Position numbers and translations under genes: made by a program. Of a DNA stretch of 64,000 nucleotides, positions 28,034-38,080 are shown one piece after another. The notes under the pieces are model-generated. The model was not told the origin of the DNA. It searched no databases and worked only from the letters and a program-made list of their open reading frames with translations. This DNA comes from an uncultured Pelagibacteraceae bacterium (GTDB taxonomy: Bacteria; Pseudomonadota; Alphaproteobacteria; Pelagibacterales; Pelagibacteraceae), in contig CACMJX010000001.1 of assembly GCA_902614055.1 (NCBI GenBank), positions 377,189 through 441,188 on the forward strand, in the 5' to 3' direction. Each line of letters begins with the position of its first letter. Position 1 is the first letter of the stretch.

Positions 28034-28699
28034 TTAAAGATATTCATTTATAATTTTCTCAATACCCACGAAATCTTTAACTAAGTGATTATGATATATT
28101 TCACTAGAATTTTTTTCAGTATAACCATATTTTAATAAAATTATTGGAATTTCTGCAGCTTTAGCTGCATTTGCATCTGTTTCACTATCCCCAATCATAA
28201 TTGATTTATTTATGTCACCATCCAAAATTTCAATAATAGTAGTCAAATGTCTTGGATCTGGTTTACAATATTCAAAAGTATTGTATCCAGCAACATATTC
28301 AAAGTAATCATAAATTCCAATTTTTTTTAAAAGATCAACTGCTAAATGCTCAGTCTTATTAGTGCATACTGCCATAGAAATATTTTCTTTTTTACACCAA
28401 TTTAAAAATTCCTTTACCCCATTTATTAACTTACTTTCACGAAATATATTTTCTCCATAGTAAGATAAAAATTCATTTGTCATTTCGTTTTGAATTTTTT
28501 CATCAAACCATTTCCATTGACCATTAGCTTTCGCCATCATTGCTTTTGCACCTTTACCAACAGCATTTTTTAATTCGCCTAATTTTTTTGTTGGATAGCC
28601 AAATTTTTTCATGACGTGATTATGAGCTCTTATTAAATCTGGTGCAGTATCAATTAAGGTGCCATCTAAATCAAAAAGAATGGTAAATTTTTGTGTCAT
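28034..28699 (-). CDS. gph: HAD phosphatase, phosphoglycolate phosphatase-like
   Basis: A 221-residue HAD enzyme with FDLDGTLIDTAPDL (nucleophile Asp), VCTNKTEHLA (motif II) and MIGDSETDANAAKAAEIP (motif IV). Cap domain size and sequence fit Gph, which removes 2-phosphoglycolate formed by DNA repair or oxygenase side reactions. Lies 53 bases upstream of prpD on the same strand. HAD substrate specificity is often loose, so the exact substrate is inferred. Confidence 0.8.
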   Translation of the reverse strand: MTQKFTILFDLDGTLIDTAPDLIRAHNHVMKKFGYPTKKLGELKNAVGKGAKAMMAKANGQWKWFDEKIQNEMTNEFLSYYGENIFRESKLINGVKEFLNWCKKENISMAVCTNKTEHLAVDLLKKIGIYDYFEYVAGYNTFEYCKPDPRHLTTIIEILDGDINKSIMIGDSETDANAAKAAEIPIILLKYGYTEKNSSEIYHNHLVKDFVGIEKIINEYL

Positions 28700-28767
28700 T
28701 TAAAAGTATTATTAAGAAATATATTGTGAATTAATTAAACTAATACCCAAATATATAAAAATATCAA

Positions 28768-29388
28768 ATGAAACAAAAAAAATTAATTAACGTTCAATTA
28801 AAGTTAAGAAATAAATTTCAAAAAAAAGGTGTCAAAATAATAGCACCAGATACAGTTTTTTTTTCTGAAAATACTAAAATTGGTAAAAATGTAACCATAG
28901 AGCCCTATGTGGTAATTGCTGATGATGTATCAATAGGAAATAATGTAAGAATTTTGTCTTTCTCGCATCTAGAAGGAGTAAAAATTGAAAATAATGTAAA
29001 TATTGGACCATATGCAAGATTAAGACCAGGAACAATTCTTAAATCAGGATCTAAAATTGGAAATTTTGTTGAGGTGAAAAAAAGTATTATAGGAAAAAAC
29101 TCTAAATTAAATCACTTATCATATATAGGAGATTCAAATGTAGGTAAAAAAGTAAATATTGGAGCAGGAACAATCACTTGTAATTATGATGGTATAAAAA
29201 AAAGTAAAACTATAATTGAGGATGAGGTATTTGTTGGTTCAAATTCATCACTAGTTGCCCCAATTAAGCTTGAAAAAAAAAGTACAATTGGTGCAGGATC
29301 AGTAATTACAAAAAAAGTGACTGGAAATTCATTAGCTTTAACAAGAGCTGAACAAATTGAAATTAAAAATTATAAAAGAAAAAAATAA
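28768..29388 (+). CDS. glmU: Free-standing GlmU C-terminal acetyltransferase domain
   Basis: A 206-residue left-handed beta-helix protein equal to the C-terminal half of GlmU: IGPYARLRPGT, NFVEVKKSIIG, HLSYIGDSNVGKKVNIGAGTITCNYDG and GSNSSLVAPI, with the catalytic His and acetyl-CoA contacts. The N-terminal uridylyltransferase domain (GxGTRM-type) is absent; residues 1-20 are a short basic helix. It should acetylate glucosamine 1-phosphate. The glmS ATG follows the stop with no gap, so two steps of UDP-GlcNAc synthesis are coupled. The uridylyl transfer must be encoded elsewhere. Confidence 0.85.
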   Translation: MKQKKLINVQLKLRNKFQKKGVKIIAPDTVFFSENTKIGKNVTIEPYVVIADDVSIGNNVRILSFSHLEGVKIENNVNIGPYARLRPGTILKSGSKIGNFVEVKKSIIGKNSKLNHLSYIGDSNVGKKVNIGAGTITCNYDGIKKSKTIIEDEVFVGSNSSLVAPIKLEKKSTIGAGSVITKKVTGNSLALTRAEQIEIKNYKRKK

Positions 29389-31209
29389 ATGTGTGGAATA
29401 ATTGGAATAATCAGCTCTAAAGAAGTTTCAAGTAGAATAGTAAATTCACTAAAAAAACTTGAATATAGAGGATATGATTCTGCTGGAATAGCTACCCTTG
29501 TTGACGGAAATATTAATGAGGTAAAGTGTGAGGGTAGAGTTGATGTTTTAGAAAAAGATATATCTAAATTTAATCTTAAAGGAGATATCGGTATCGGCCA
29601 TGTTAGATGGGCAACTCACGGTAAGCCGAGTAAAATTAATGCCCATCCACATTCATCTGAACAGGTTTCAGTTGTACATAATGGCATTATTGAAAATTCC
29701 ACAATATTAAAAAAGATTTTAGAGAAAAAAGGATATATATTCAAATCACAAACAGATACCGAGGTAATTGCTCATTTAGTAACAGACTATCTAAAAAAAA
29801 ACTCACTTAAAAATACTATAATTAAAGTTCTAAAAAAACTTCATGGAAGTTTTGCCCTAGGAATTATTTTTAAAGATCAAAATGATTTAATGATTGGCGC
29901 TAGGAGAGGGTCACCTTTGGCTGTTGGATATGGACCAAATGAAAACTATCTAGGGTCAGACTCATATGCACTCAAATCTATGACAAATAAAATCTCTTAT
30001 TTAGATGATGAAGAATTTTGTATCATTAAAAAGGATCAAATAGAGTTTTTTGAAAGTAATGGAAAAAAAATAAACAAAAAAGTCATGAATTTATCTAAAC
30101 AAGATATTCAATATGATAAAGGTGATTATAAATATTTCATGGAAAAGGAAATAGATGAACAGCCGTCTACTATTAATGATTGCATAAATGAGTATGTTGA
30201 TAAATACAATAAACAGATCAATATTTATAATTTTCCTTGGAATATAAATTCTTTTCAATCAGTTGTGCTTATTGGCTGCGGTACAGCCTATCACTCTTGT
30301 TTAGTTGCTAAGTATTGGCTGGAACAAAATACTAATCTGGATGTAAGTATAGATATAGCTTCAGAATTTAGATATCGAAAAGTTAGGTTTAAAAAGGATT
30401 GTTTGTATGTGTTTGTTTCACAATCAGGCGAAACTGCGGATACTTATGCAGCTTTAGAATTGTGTAAAAAAAATAAAATGAAAACTTGCGCAGTTGTAAA
30501 TGTTATTGAAAGTTCAATAGCAAGAGATGCTGATTTAGTTTTACCTATTTATTGTGGTCAAGAAATTGGAGTTGCTTCCACAAAAGCGTTTCTTGGACAA
30601 ATGTTAGTGCTATATATTTTATCTATAAAAATTTCATTCGATCAAAAATTTATTACAAAAAAAGAATATCAATCTAAAATTAAAAATTTACTTTCACTTT
30701 CTAATTCAGCAAAAAAAACACTAAAATTAGATCATAAACTTTTTAATATTGGCAAAGTTTTTGCACATGCAAAAGGATGTATGTTTTTAGGAAGAGGCTA
30801 TTCTTTTCCGATTGCCTTAGAGGGTGCATTAAAGTTAAAAGAATTAGCGTATGTTCATGCTGAGGGTTATCCTGCTGGTGAAATGAAGCATGGACCCTTA
30901 GCTCTAATAGAAGAAGGTATGCCAGTAGTTGTTATAGCTCCTAGGGATGATCATTATAAAAAAACGATGTCTAATATGCAGGAAGTAATTGCAAGAGGGG
31001 CAAAGGTTTTACTAATAACAAATAAAAATAAAGATGAAGTTGTTTCTGAAAACATTTGGGAGCAAATAGAAGTCGATAAATTACATGATGAATTAATTCC
31101 TTTTCTAGTAACTATACCTCTGCAAAAACTCGCTTTTTACTCAGCACTTGAAAAGGGTTATGATATAGATAAACCAAGAAATTTAGCAAAATCTGTTACT
31201 GTTGAATAA
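29389..31209 (+). CDS. glmS: Glutamine-fructose-6-phosphate aminotransferase
   Basis: 606 residues, full length. Met-Cys start (CGIIGIIS) supplies the N-terminal nucleophile of the class II glutaminase, with HVRWATHGKPS and VVHNGIIEN following. Two SIS domains carry GCGTAYHSCLVAKYW, SQSGETADTYAAL and GRGYSFPIALEGALKLKEL; the C-terminal DKPRNLAKSVTVE closes the active site. Makes glucosamine 6-phosphate from fructose 6-phosphate and glutamine, the first step toward peptidoglycan and LPS amino sugars. Directly abuts the GlmU-type gene. Confidence 0.96.
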   Translation: MCGIIGIISSKEVSSRIVNSLKKLEYRGYDSAGIATLVDGNINEVKCEGRVDVLEKDISKFNLKGDIGIGHVRWATHGKPSKINAHPHSSEQVSVVHNGIIENSTILKKILEKKGYIFKSQTDTEVIAHLVTDYLKKNSLKNTIIKVLKKLHGSFALGIIFKDQNDLMIGARRGSPLAVGYGPNENYLGSDSYALKSMTNKISYLDDEEFCIIKKDQIEFFESNGKKINKKVMNLSKQDIQYDKGDYKYFMEKEIDEQPSTINDCINEYVDKYNKQINIYNFPWNINSFQSVVLIGCGTAYHSCLVAKYWLEQNTNLDVSIDIASEFRYRKVRFKKDCLYVFVSQSGETADTYAALELCKKNKMKTCAVVNVIESSIARDADLVLPIYCGQEIGVASTKAFLGQMLVLYILSIKISFDQKFITKKEYQSKIKNLLSLSNSAKKTLKLDHKLFNIGKVFAHAKGCMFLGRGYSFPIALEGALKLKELAYVHAEGYPAGEMKHGPLALIEEGMPVVVIAPRDDHYKKTMSNMQEVIARGAKVLLITNKNKDEVVSENIWEQIEVDKLHDELIPFLVTIPLQKLAFYSALEKGYDIDKPRNLAKSVTVE

Positions 31210-31244
31210 TATCTAAACTCTGCTAGAACACTTGTAGGTTGAAT

Positions 31245-32624
31245 ATGAAAAATTGGAAAATTAATAGTTGGAGAAGTTATCCAGTCAAACACATACCCGA
31301 ATATAAGGATGAGGCTGAACTTGATTTAGTTTTAAATAAATTAAAAAATTTTCCTCCATTAGTATTTGCAGGTGAAACAAGGCATCTAAAAGATCAACTA
31401 GCTAACGTTGTCGATGGAAAAGCATTTTTGTTGCAAGGTGGAGACTGTGCAGAGAGTTTTGCAGAATTTCATCCAGATAATATAAGAGACTATTTTAAAT
31501 TAATGTTGCAGATGTCTCTAGTGCTCACATATTCTGCATCTTTACCTGTTGTTAAACTTGGAAGAATTGCAGGACAATTTTCTAAACCAAGAAGTGCACC
31601 AACTGAAAAAATTGGAGATGTAGAATTACCAAGTTACCTAGGAGATAACATTAATTCTATAGAATTTACTGAAAAAGGAAGAGCCTATGATCCAAAGAGA
31701 CTGTTTAGAGCTTATTCACAATCTGCTTCAACTTTGAATTTATTAAGAGCATTTTCAAATGGTGGTTTTGCTGATTTAAAAAATGTTCATATGTGGAATT
31801 TAGGTTACATTAAATCTGCGGCACAAGCCAAAAAGTTCAAAGAATTAGAAGATAAAATTGCTGATGCTCTAGCTTTCATGGAAGCTTGTGGAATTACGTC
31901 TGACTTTAATAGAAGACTTTATACCGTAAATTTTTGGACTTCTCACGAAGCGCTACATTTGCCATTTGAAGAAGCAATGACTAGAATTGATTCAACCACT
32001 GGCGAATACCACGATACTTCAGCACATTTCGTTTGGATTGGAGATAGAACAAGACAAATTGACGGAGGACATGTTGAATTCTGTAAAGGAATTGAAAACC
32101 CAATTGGAATTAAATGTGGACCAACTTCTAAACCTGAGGAAATTGCCAAGATTTGTGAATTAATTAATCCTAAAAATGAAAAAGGTAAAATTACGTTAAT
32201 TTCTAGATTTGGTCATGACCAGGTAGAAAAATATTTACCAAAACTAATTAGAGGAATTAAAAAAGAAGGGCAAAATGTTATCTGGTCATGTGATCCAATG
32301 CATGGAAATACAATTAAATCAACCACTGGATTTAAAACAAGACCATTTAATAATGTTTTAAATGAAGTTAAAAATGTTTTTGGAGTGCATCAAAGTGAAG
32401 GTTCGTATGCAGGAGGTCTTCACATTGAAATGACTGGACAAAACGTAACAGAATGTACTGGAGGAGCACAAAAAATATCAGATACTGATTTATCTAGTAG
32501 GTATCATACTCAATGTGATCCAAGACTTAATGCAAATCAAGCTTTAGAATTAGCTTTTTTAATTTCTGATGAAATAAAAAAAAATACAAATTACGCCAAA
32601 AATACAATTAAAGAAGCTTCTTAA
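31245..32624 (+). CDS. Class II 3-deoxy-7-phosphoheptulonate (DAHP) synthase
   Basis: About 459 residues, plant/Mycobacterium-type class II DAHP synthase: FLLQGGDCAESFAEF, KLGRIAGQFSKPRS, TRIDSTTGEYHDTSAH, WSCDPMHGNT and GGLHIEMTGQNVTEC. It condenses PEP and erythrose 4-phosphate at the head of the shikimate pathway. An in-frame TTG at 31239 precedes it, but the ATG at 31245, 6 bases after AGG, is the better start. Confidence 0.95.
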   Translation: MKNWKINSWRSYPVKHIPEYKDEAELDLVLNKLKNFPPLVFAGETRHLKDQLANVVDGKAFLLQGGDCAESFAEFHPDNIRDYFKLMLQMSLVLTYSASLPVVKLGRIAGQFSKPRSAPTEKIGDVELPSYLGDNINSIEFTEKGRAYDPKRLFRAYSQSASTLNLLRAFSNGGFADLKNVHMWNLGYIKSAAQAKKFKELEDKIADALAFMEACGITSDFNRRLYTVNFWTSHEALHLPFEEAMTRIDSTTGEYHDTSAHFVWIGDRTRQIDGGHVEFCKGIENPIGIKCGPTSKPEEIAKICELINPKNEKGKITLISRFGHDQVEKYLPKLIRGIKKEGQNVIWSCDPMHGNTIKSTTGFKTRPFNNVLNEVKNVFGVHQSEGSYAGGLHIEMTGQNVTECTGGAQKISDTDLSSRYHTQCDPRLNANQALELAFLISDEIKKNTNYAKNTIKEAS

Positions 32625-32656
32625 GTTCTTAATTTCACTGAAATTAGGAGTTCATC

Positions 32657-32710
32657 ATGAAATTTATTAAACTATTATATTTGTTAAAAGTGACTATATC
32701 TAAAATATGA
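32657..32710 (+). CDS. 17-codon leader ORF in front of nadE
   Basis: ATG at 32657 follows a strong AGGAG site (32646-32650) by 6 bases and opens a 17-residue reading frame (MKFIKLLYLLKVTISKI) whose TGA overlaps the nadE ATG (ATGA at 32707-32710). The nadE start has no ribosome site of its own. A 7-bp inverted repeat (32630-32646) ends at the ribosome site. I read it as a translational-coupling leader peptide; it is leucine/lysine rich, with no known family. Confidence 0.5.
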   Translation: MKFIKLLYLLKVTISKI

Positions 32711-34365
32711 GCCAAAAACTTAAAATTGCACTAGCACAGTTAAGCCCATTAGTGGGCGATGTAGACAAAAATATTTCAAAGTTGATTAAAATTAGATCAA
32801 ATTTAAAAAATGATGTTGATATTCTTGTGGCTCCTGAACTTTATGTTTCTGGTTATCCTATCGACGATTTAGTGTTAAGAGAAGACTTTCTCAAATCAGT
32901 GTCAATAGGAATTGAAAATTTAGTTTCAATTTCAGAAGATAACAAATCATCAATTATTCTTGGAGCTCCAAGAAAGTTCAATAATGCAATTAGAAATTCA
33001 GTTTTTGTAATCGAAAATGGAAAAATTTTGTCAATTAAGGACAAGTATGAGTTACCAAATACTGGAGTTTTTGATGAACAAAGAATATTTAGCCAAGGTA
33101 AATTAGAAGATTGTGTAATAATTAAAAATGTGAAGATTGGTTTACCTATATGTGAGGATATATGGGAAAGTCGGGTAGTGGAAAATTTATCAAATAAGGG
33201 TGCTGAAATAATTATTTCAATTAACGCTTCCCCTTATACTACACAAAAAAAAAATGAGAGAGATCTTGTTGCAACGCAAAGGGTTAATGAAACGAATTTA
33301 CCATTAATTTATTTAAATCGAACTGGTGGTCAAGATGAGTTAATTTTTGATGGTTCATCGTTTGGATTAAATTCTGATGGGAACAAATTTTTTACGTCTT
33401 CAGAGTTTGAGGAACAAATTTCTATAATTGAATTAAATAAAGAGAATGAAATATGGAAAGGTAAAGGAAAAATTGAAAGTAAATTTTCTGAGGAAGAAAG
33501 TCTTTATAAAGCTTTAGTTATTGGTTTAAGGGATTATGTGAACAATAATAATTTTAAAGGGGTATTATTAGGCTTATCTGGGGGAATAGATTCCGCATTA
33601 GTGGCCGCCATTGCAACAGATGCATTTGGATCTAGTTCAGTACAAGCGATTATGTTACCCAGTCCATTTACTGGAGATGAAAGTTTAAATGACGCAAAAG
33701 AAGCAGCAAGCCTATTAAATGTAAATTATTCAAATTTAAAAATAAAAGAAGCTATGAAAATTATAGAAGAAATCTTAGGAGAATTTAATGACTCAAATTT
33801 TACTAAAGGCATCACTGAAGAAAATATACAATCTAGATTAAGAGGACTTTTATTAATGGCTTTATCTAATAGGTATGGATATATGGTTCTTGCAACAGGA
33901 AACAAATCAGAATACGCGGTTGGTTACTCAACTTTATATGGAGATATGTGTGGTGGATATGCACCTATAAAAGATGTATGGAAAACCGATGTATTTAAAC
34001 TATGTGAATGGCGAAATAAAAACTTTTCAACTTTATTTAAAGGTCCTAAGGGTCAAGTAATTCCATATAATATTATTAGTAAACCACCTACCGCAGAATT
34101 AAGAAGTGACCAGAAGGATACTGATAGTCTTCCTGAATATGATATTTTAGATGAAATACTTAAAAGCTTGGTAGAAGAAGAAATTTCTGTAGAGAAAATA
34201 ATTTCAAAAGGATTTGAAAGAGAAGTTGTAGAAAAAACTGCACAATTACTTGCTAAGTCAGAGTACAAAAGATTTCAATCTGCGCCAGGACCAAAAGTCA
34301 CCCCAAAAGCATTTGGCCGTGATAGAAGATTTCCATTAACTAGTGGATTTAGAAATTGGAGTTAG
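32707..34365 (+). CDS. nadE: Glutamine-dependent NAD+ synthetase
   Basis: A 552-residue two-domain enzyme. The N-terminal nitrilase-type glutaminase has the Glu/Lys/Cys triad in APELYVSGYP, DKYELPNTGVFDE and GLPICEDIWE. The C-terminal synthetase has the SGGIDS P-loop (GLSGGIDSALVAAIA) and LATGNKSEYAVGYSTLYGD. It amidates deamido-NAD using glutamine. Its ATG overlaps the stop of the 17-codon leader, and its stop is flush with the cysS ATG. Confidence 0.95.
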   Translation: MSQKLKIALAQLSPLVGDVDKNISKLIKIRSNLKNDVDILVAPELYVSGYPIDDLVLREDFLKSVSIGIENLVSISEDNKSSIILGAPRKFNNAIRNSVFVIENGKILSIKDKYELPNTGVFDEQRIFSQGKLEDCVIIKNVKIGLPICEDIWESRVVENLSNKGAEIIISINASPYTTQKKNERDLVATQRVNETNLPLIYLNRTGGQDELIFDGSSFGLNSDGNKFFTSSEFEEQISIIELNKENEIWKGKGKIESKFSEEESLYKALVIGLRDYVNNNNFKGVLLGLSGGIDSALVAAIATDAFGSSSVQAIMLPSPFTGDESLNDAKEAASLLNVNYSNLKIKEAMKIIEEILGEFNDSNFTKGITEENIQSRLRGLLLMALSNRYGYMVLATGNKSEYAVGYSTLYGDMCGGYAPIKDVWKTDVFKLCEWRNKNFSTLFKGPKGQVIPYNIISKPPTAELRSDQKDTDSLPEYDILDEILKSLVEEEISVEKIISKGFEREVVEKTAQLLAKSEYKRFQSAPGPKVTPKAFGRDRRFPLTSGFRNWS

Positions 34366-35727
34366 ATGAATAAAGATATTCTTTTATCTAATTCTTTAAG
34401 CAATAAAAAAGAAATATTTGTACCTATTGATGACAAAAAAATTAGAATGTACGTTTGTGGTCCAACCGTATACGATGACCCACATATTGGAAACGCAAGA
34501 CCTTTAGTAATTTTTGATATTTTATTTAAAGTACTTAAATGCAAGTATGGTAATAAAAACGTAACCTATGTAAGAAATATCACTGATATTGATGACAAAA
34601 TAATAGAAGCATCGAAAAATAAAAAAACATCAATTAAAGAACTTTCTGAGGATATTACAAAGAGATTTCATAAGGATTGTGAATACTTAAATTGTGATAA
34701 ACCAACTTTTGAGCCTAGGGCGACAGATAATATCGCTTTAATGATAAATATGGTTGAAAATTTAATTAATAAAAAAGTTGCATATGAAAGTAATAGACAC
34801 GTTTATTTTGAAGTTAGTAAATTTAAAGATTATGGAAAATTGTCAAATAAAAAACAAGAGGAATTAATTGCAGGATCAAGAGTTGTAGAGTCTGAGAATA
34901 AAAAAAAACAAGAAGACTTTGTTCTATGGAAACCATCCACAGAAGACGAACCTGGTTGGGAATCACCTTGGGGAAGAGGGCGTCCAGGTTGGCATTTAGA
35001 ATGTTCAGTAATGTCCAAAAAATATCTTGGTGAAATGTTTGATATTCATGGAGGAGGAAGAGATTTAATATTTCCGCATCACGAAAATGAAATTGCTCAA
35101 TCGCGTTGTGCTAATGAAACTGAAGTTTTTTCAAATTATTGGGTACATAATGGATTTATTACCTTATCGAATGAAAAAATGGCAAAATCACAGGGAAATA
35201 TTTTAAAGATAAGCGACTTTAAAAAGAATGTTAATGGCCAGGCCCTAAGACTAGCTTTAATTAGCGCACAGTATACACAGCCTCTAGATTGGAACGATAA
35301 ACTTTTAGATGAAAGTCAAAAGACAATCGATAAATGGTACAAAAGTTATGTTGGATTAGATAAGCCTAAACAAATTTCCGATGATGATCTTTTACCTTTG
35401 TATGATGATTTAAATACACCTAAGTATATTGCTAATCTTCATAAATTATTTGAAAAATCCCAATCAGGTAATCTTGAGGATAAAAAAATATTTGTCTCAG
35501 CTTGTAATTTTATTGGTTTATTAACTGAAACTAAAGATGAATGGGAAAACTTTAAAAAAAATAAATCTATTTTAACTGATGAGTTTATCGAATTAAAAAT
35601 TAAAGAACGAAATCAAGCTAGAGATAATAAAAATTACGAATTAGCTGATAAAATACGTAATGAACTTTTGGAAAAAGGAGTTCAAATAGAAGATAAAGAT
35701 GGTAAAACCACTTGGAAATTTAAATAA
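34366..35727 (+). CDS. cysS: Cysteinyl-tRNA synthetase
   Basis: A 453-residue class I synthetase: [16 protein letters not shown] contains the HIGH-type motif and a zinc cysteine, [10 protein letters not shown] is the KMSKS-type loop, and [13 protein letters not shown] with HHENEIAQS bears further zinc ligands. Charges tRNA-Cys. Adjacent to nadE without a gap and overlapping cimA by one base. Confidence 0.96.
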   Translation: MNKDILLSNSLSNKKEIFVPIDDKKIRMYVCGPTVYDDPHIGNARPLVIFDILFKVLKCKYGNKNVTYVRNITDIDDKIIEASKNKKTSIKELSEDITKRFHKDCEYLNCDKPTFEPRATDNIALMINMVENLINKKVAYESNRHVYFEVSKFKDYGKLSNKKQEELIAGSRVVESENKKKQEDFVLWKPSTEDEPGWESPWGRGRPGWHLECSVMSKKYLGEMFDIHGGGRDLIFPHHENEIAQSRCANETEVFSNYWVHNGFITLSNEKMAKSQGNILKISDFKKNVNGQALRLALISAQYTQPLDWNDKLLDESQKTIDKWYKSYVGLDKPKQISDDDLLPLYDDLNTPKYIANLHKLFEKSQSGNLEDKKIFVSACNFIGLLTETKDEWENFKKNKSILTDEFIELKIKERNQARDNKNYELADKIRNELLEKGVQIEDKDGKTTWKFK

Positions 35728-37325
35728 TGTCAGACAAAATATACATTTTTGATACTACGTTACGTGATGGTGCACAGACGCAAGGGGTTGATTTTTCCTT
35801 GGATGATAAAGAAAAAATTTCATTAGCATTAGATAATCTAGGAGTTGACTATATTGAAGGTGGGTGGCCAGGAGCAAATCCAACAGATACAGAATTTTTT
35901 AATAAAAAACATTCTTTTAAAAATTCAATATTAACTGCTTTTGGGATGACTAAGAAGTCAGATCATAGTGCTGAAAATGATCCAATGATTTCATCATTAA
36001 TAAATTCTAAAGCAAATTCAATTTGTTTGTTTGGAAAATCTTGGGATTTCCATGTTGACGTTGCTTTAGGCATTTCAAAAGAACAAAATTTAAAAAATAT
36101 CAGCGAAAGTGCAAAACACATTATTAAATCTGGAAAAGAATTTATGTTTGATGCTGAACATTTTTTTGATGGTTATAAATCTAACAAAGAATATGCGTTA
36201 AGTTGTATTAAATCTGCATATGACCAAGGAGCGAGATGGATTGTTCTATGTGATACTAATGGAGGAACGCTACCTCATGAAATATCTAAAATAGTTATTG
36301 ATGTAGCAAAACATATACCAGGTAAAAATTTAGGAATTCACGCACACAATGATACAGAAAATGCAGTTGCTAATTCATTAGTTGCAATTCAAGCTGGCGT
36401 TAGACAAGTGCAGGGAACTATTAATGGATTAGGAGAAAGATGTGGTAATGCTAATTTAATGTCACTAATTCCATCTTTATATTTAAAACACGAATTTTCT
36501 AATAATTATGAAATAAATATAAATGAAGAGAATATTAAACATCTTACACAATGCTCCAGACTTTTAGATGAAATTTTAAATAGAAAACCAAATAAACATT
36601 TACCTTATGTAGGTGCTGCAGCATTTTCGCATAAAGGTGGGATGCATGTTTCTGCAGTACAAAAAGACCCAAAAACTTATGAACACATTAATCCTAACGA
36701 AGTTGGAAATACAAGAAATATTATTGTTTCAGATCAAGCAGGGCAATCTAATATTTTATCTAGATTAGAAACTATAGGAATCGATATAAAAAAAAATGAT
36801 CCAAAAATTAAACAACTCTTAGGAGAGGTTAAAGGAAGAGAATTTATTGGTTATAGTTATGATGGCGCAGATGCTTCGTTTGAATTATTAGCTAGAAGAA
36901 TAGTAGGAGAAATTCCAAGGTATTTAATCATTAAAGCTTACGATGTATCCGTGAAAAAAAATTCATCAGGAGAAATTATTTCATCAGCTAAAGCAGAACT
37001 AGAAGTAGATGGCGAAACAATTGTGTGTGAAGGAGAGGGTAATGGCCCAGTAAATGCTTTAGATAATGCAATAAGAAACAACATAAAAAAGATTTCGAAA
37101 TATACTGATTATCTTAAAGATTTAAGATTAGTTGATTATAAAGTAAGAATATTAAATACAGGAACAGAAGCTGTAACTAGAGTTTCAATTGAAAGTACAG
37201 ACTCCCAAGGTAAGAACTGGTTTACAATAGGAGTATCACCAAATATTATTGATGCTTCATTCAAAGCATTAATAGATAGTCTTGATTATAAGTTATTTAA
37301 AGATAATGCACCAGCAAGTGCTTAA
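35727..37325 (+). CDS. cimA: (R)-citramalate synthase
   Basis: A 532-residue DRE-TIM enzyme: FDTTLRDGAQTQGVDFS starts the barrel, GIHAHNDTENAVANSL and GTINGLGERCGNANL carry the metal and substrate residues, and residues about 400-532 form the LeuA-type regulatory domain. The SAHKGGMHVSAV-like segment (FSHKGGMHVSAVQKDP) fits the CimA/HCS-like branch. It joins pyruvate and acetyl-CoA, giving a threonine-independent route to isoleucine. Overlaps cysS and the SPOUT gene by one base each. Confidence 0.9.
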   Translation: MSDKIYIFDTTLRDGAQTQGVDFSLDDKEKISLALDNLGVDYIEGGWPGANPTDTEFFNKKHSFKNSILTAFGMTKKSDHSAENDPMISSLINSKANSICLFGKSWDFHVDVALGISKEQNLKNISESAKHIIKSGKEFMFDAEHFFDGYKSNKEYALSCIKSAYDQGARWIVLCDTNGGTLPHEISKIVIDVAKHIPGKNLGIHAHNDTENAVANSLVAIQAGVRQVQGTINGLGERCGNANLMSLIPSLYLKHEFSNNYEININEENIKHLTQCSRLLDEILNRKPNKHLPYVGAAAFSHKGGMHVSAVQKDPKTYEHINPNEVGNTRNIIVSDQAGQSNILSRLETIGIDIKKNDPKIKQLLGEVKGREFIGYSYDGADASFELLARRIVGEIPRYLIIKAYDVSVKKNSSGEIISSAKAELEVDGETIVCEGEGNGPVNALDNAIRNNIKKISKYTDYLKDLRLVDYKVRILNTGTEAVTRVSIESTDSQGKNWFTIGVSPNIIDASFKALIDSLDYKLFKDNAPASA

Positions 37326-38038
37326 TGTATTTTAATAATATTTCATTTATTCTTCACAAGCCTCAGCTATCTGAAAACATTGGTTTATGTGCAAGAGCTA
37401 TGAAAAATTTTGGTTTTAACAATTTATCATTAATAGAACCAAAACCAATATTCCCAAATGATAAAATTATAGCAACTTCTGTTGGAGCCAAAGATATTAT
37501 AAAAAAAACTAAAGTTTATTCAAACTTGGAAAAATCGTTATCCAAAACTGATATTTTAATTGCAACTTCAGCAAGGTTTAGAAATAAAAATATTAAACAT
37601 ATTTCATTAAATAACTTAAGAAAAATAAATTTTACAAAGAAAGTTAGTTTTTTATTTGGTTCTGAAGCTTCTGGATTAACAAATGATGAAGTAAGTTATG
37701 CCGATTATACTTTACAAATTCCAAGTAATAGTAAATTTAGATCACTAAATTTATCACATAGTCTGGTAATAGTAGCTCAAACAGTTTCTTACTTAATATC
37801 AGTAAATAAAGTTGATTTTCAAAAGTCAAAAAAAATACAAACAGCTACTAAGAAAGAAATATCTAGTATGCTGAATTTTTGTCTATCTTCCTTAGAAAAC
37901 CAAAATTTTTTTAAACAAGAGGCTAAAAAACCTATAATGATAGAAAATTTACGAAGTATTTTTTATAAAATGGAACTCTCGAAAAAAGAAATACGCATTT
38001 TATCAAGTGTATTTGCTGGTCTCACCAGAAAACCTTGA
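37325..38038 (+). CDS. trmJ: SPOUT-class tRNA/rRNA methyltransferase (TrmJ-like)
   Basis: A 237-residue TrmH/SpoU-family enzyme: LHKPQLSENIGLCARAMKNFG (start of motif 1, split here by length), then LFGSEASGLTNDEV (motif 2) and RSLNLSHSLVIVAQTV (motif 3), which form the trefoil-knot SAM site. The C-terminal helical extension (about 160-237) matches TrmJ, which 2'-O-methylates position 32 of tRNA. Overlaps cimA by one base. Its stop borders the rpsD promoter. Confidence 0.82.
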   Translation: MYFNNISFILHKPQLSENIGLCARAMKNFGFNNLSLIEPKPIFPNDKIIATSVGAKDIIKKTKVYSNLEKSLSKTDILIATSARFRNKNIKHISLNNLRKINFTKKVSFLFGSEASGLTNDEVSYADYTLQIPSNSKFRSLNLSHSLVIVAQTVSYLISVNKVDFQKSKKIQTATKKEISSMLNFCLSSLENQNFFKQEAKKPIMIENLRSIFYKMELSKKEIRILSSVFAGLTRKP

Positions 38039-38066
38039 TTGACAAAAATTTTTTGATGTCTATAAA
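38039..38066 (+). promoter_or_regulatory. Strong sigma-70 promoter of rpsD
   Basis: Perfect TTGACA (38039-38044), 16-base spacer and TATAAA (38061-38066), just 14 bases before the rpsD ATG. The -35 begins one base after the trmJ stop. The expected RNA start leaves a very short, nearly leaderless 5' end. Confidence 0.7.
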
Positions 38067-38080
38067 CCCATTACCATAAT

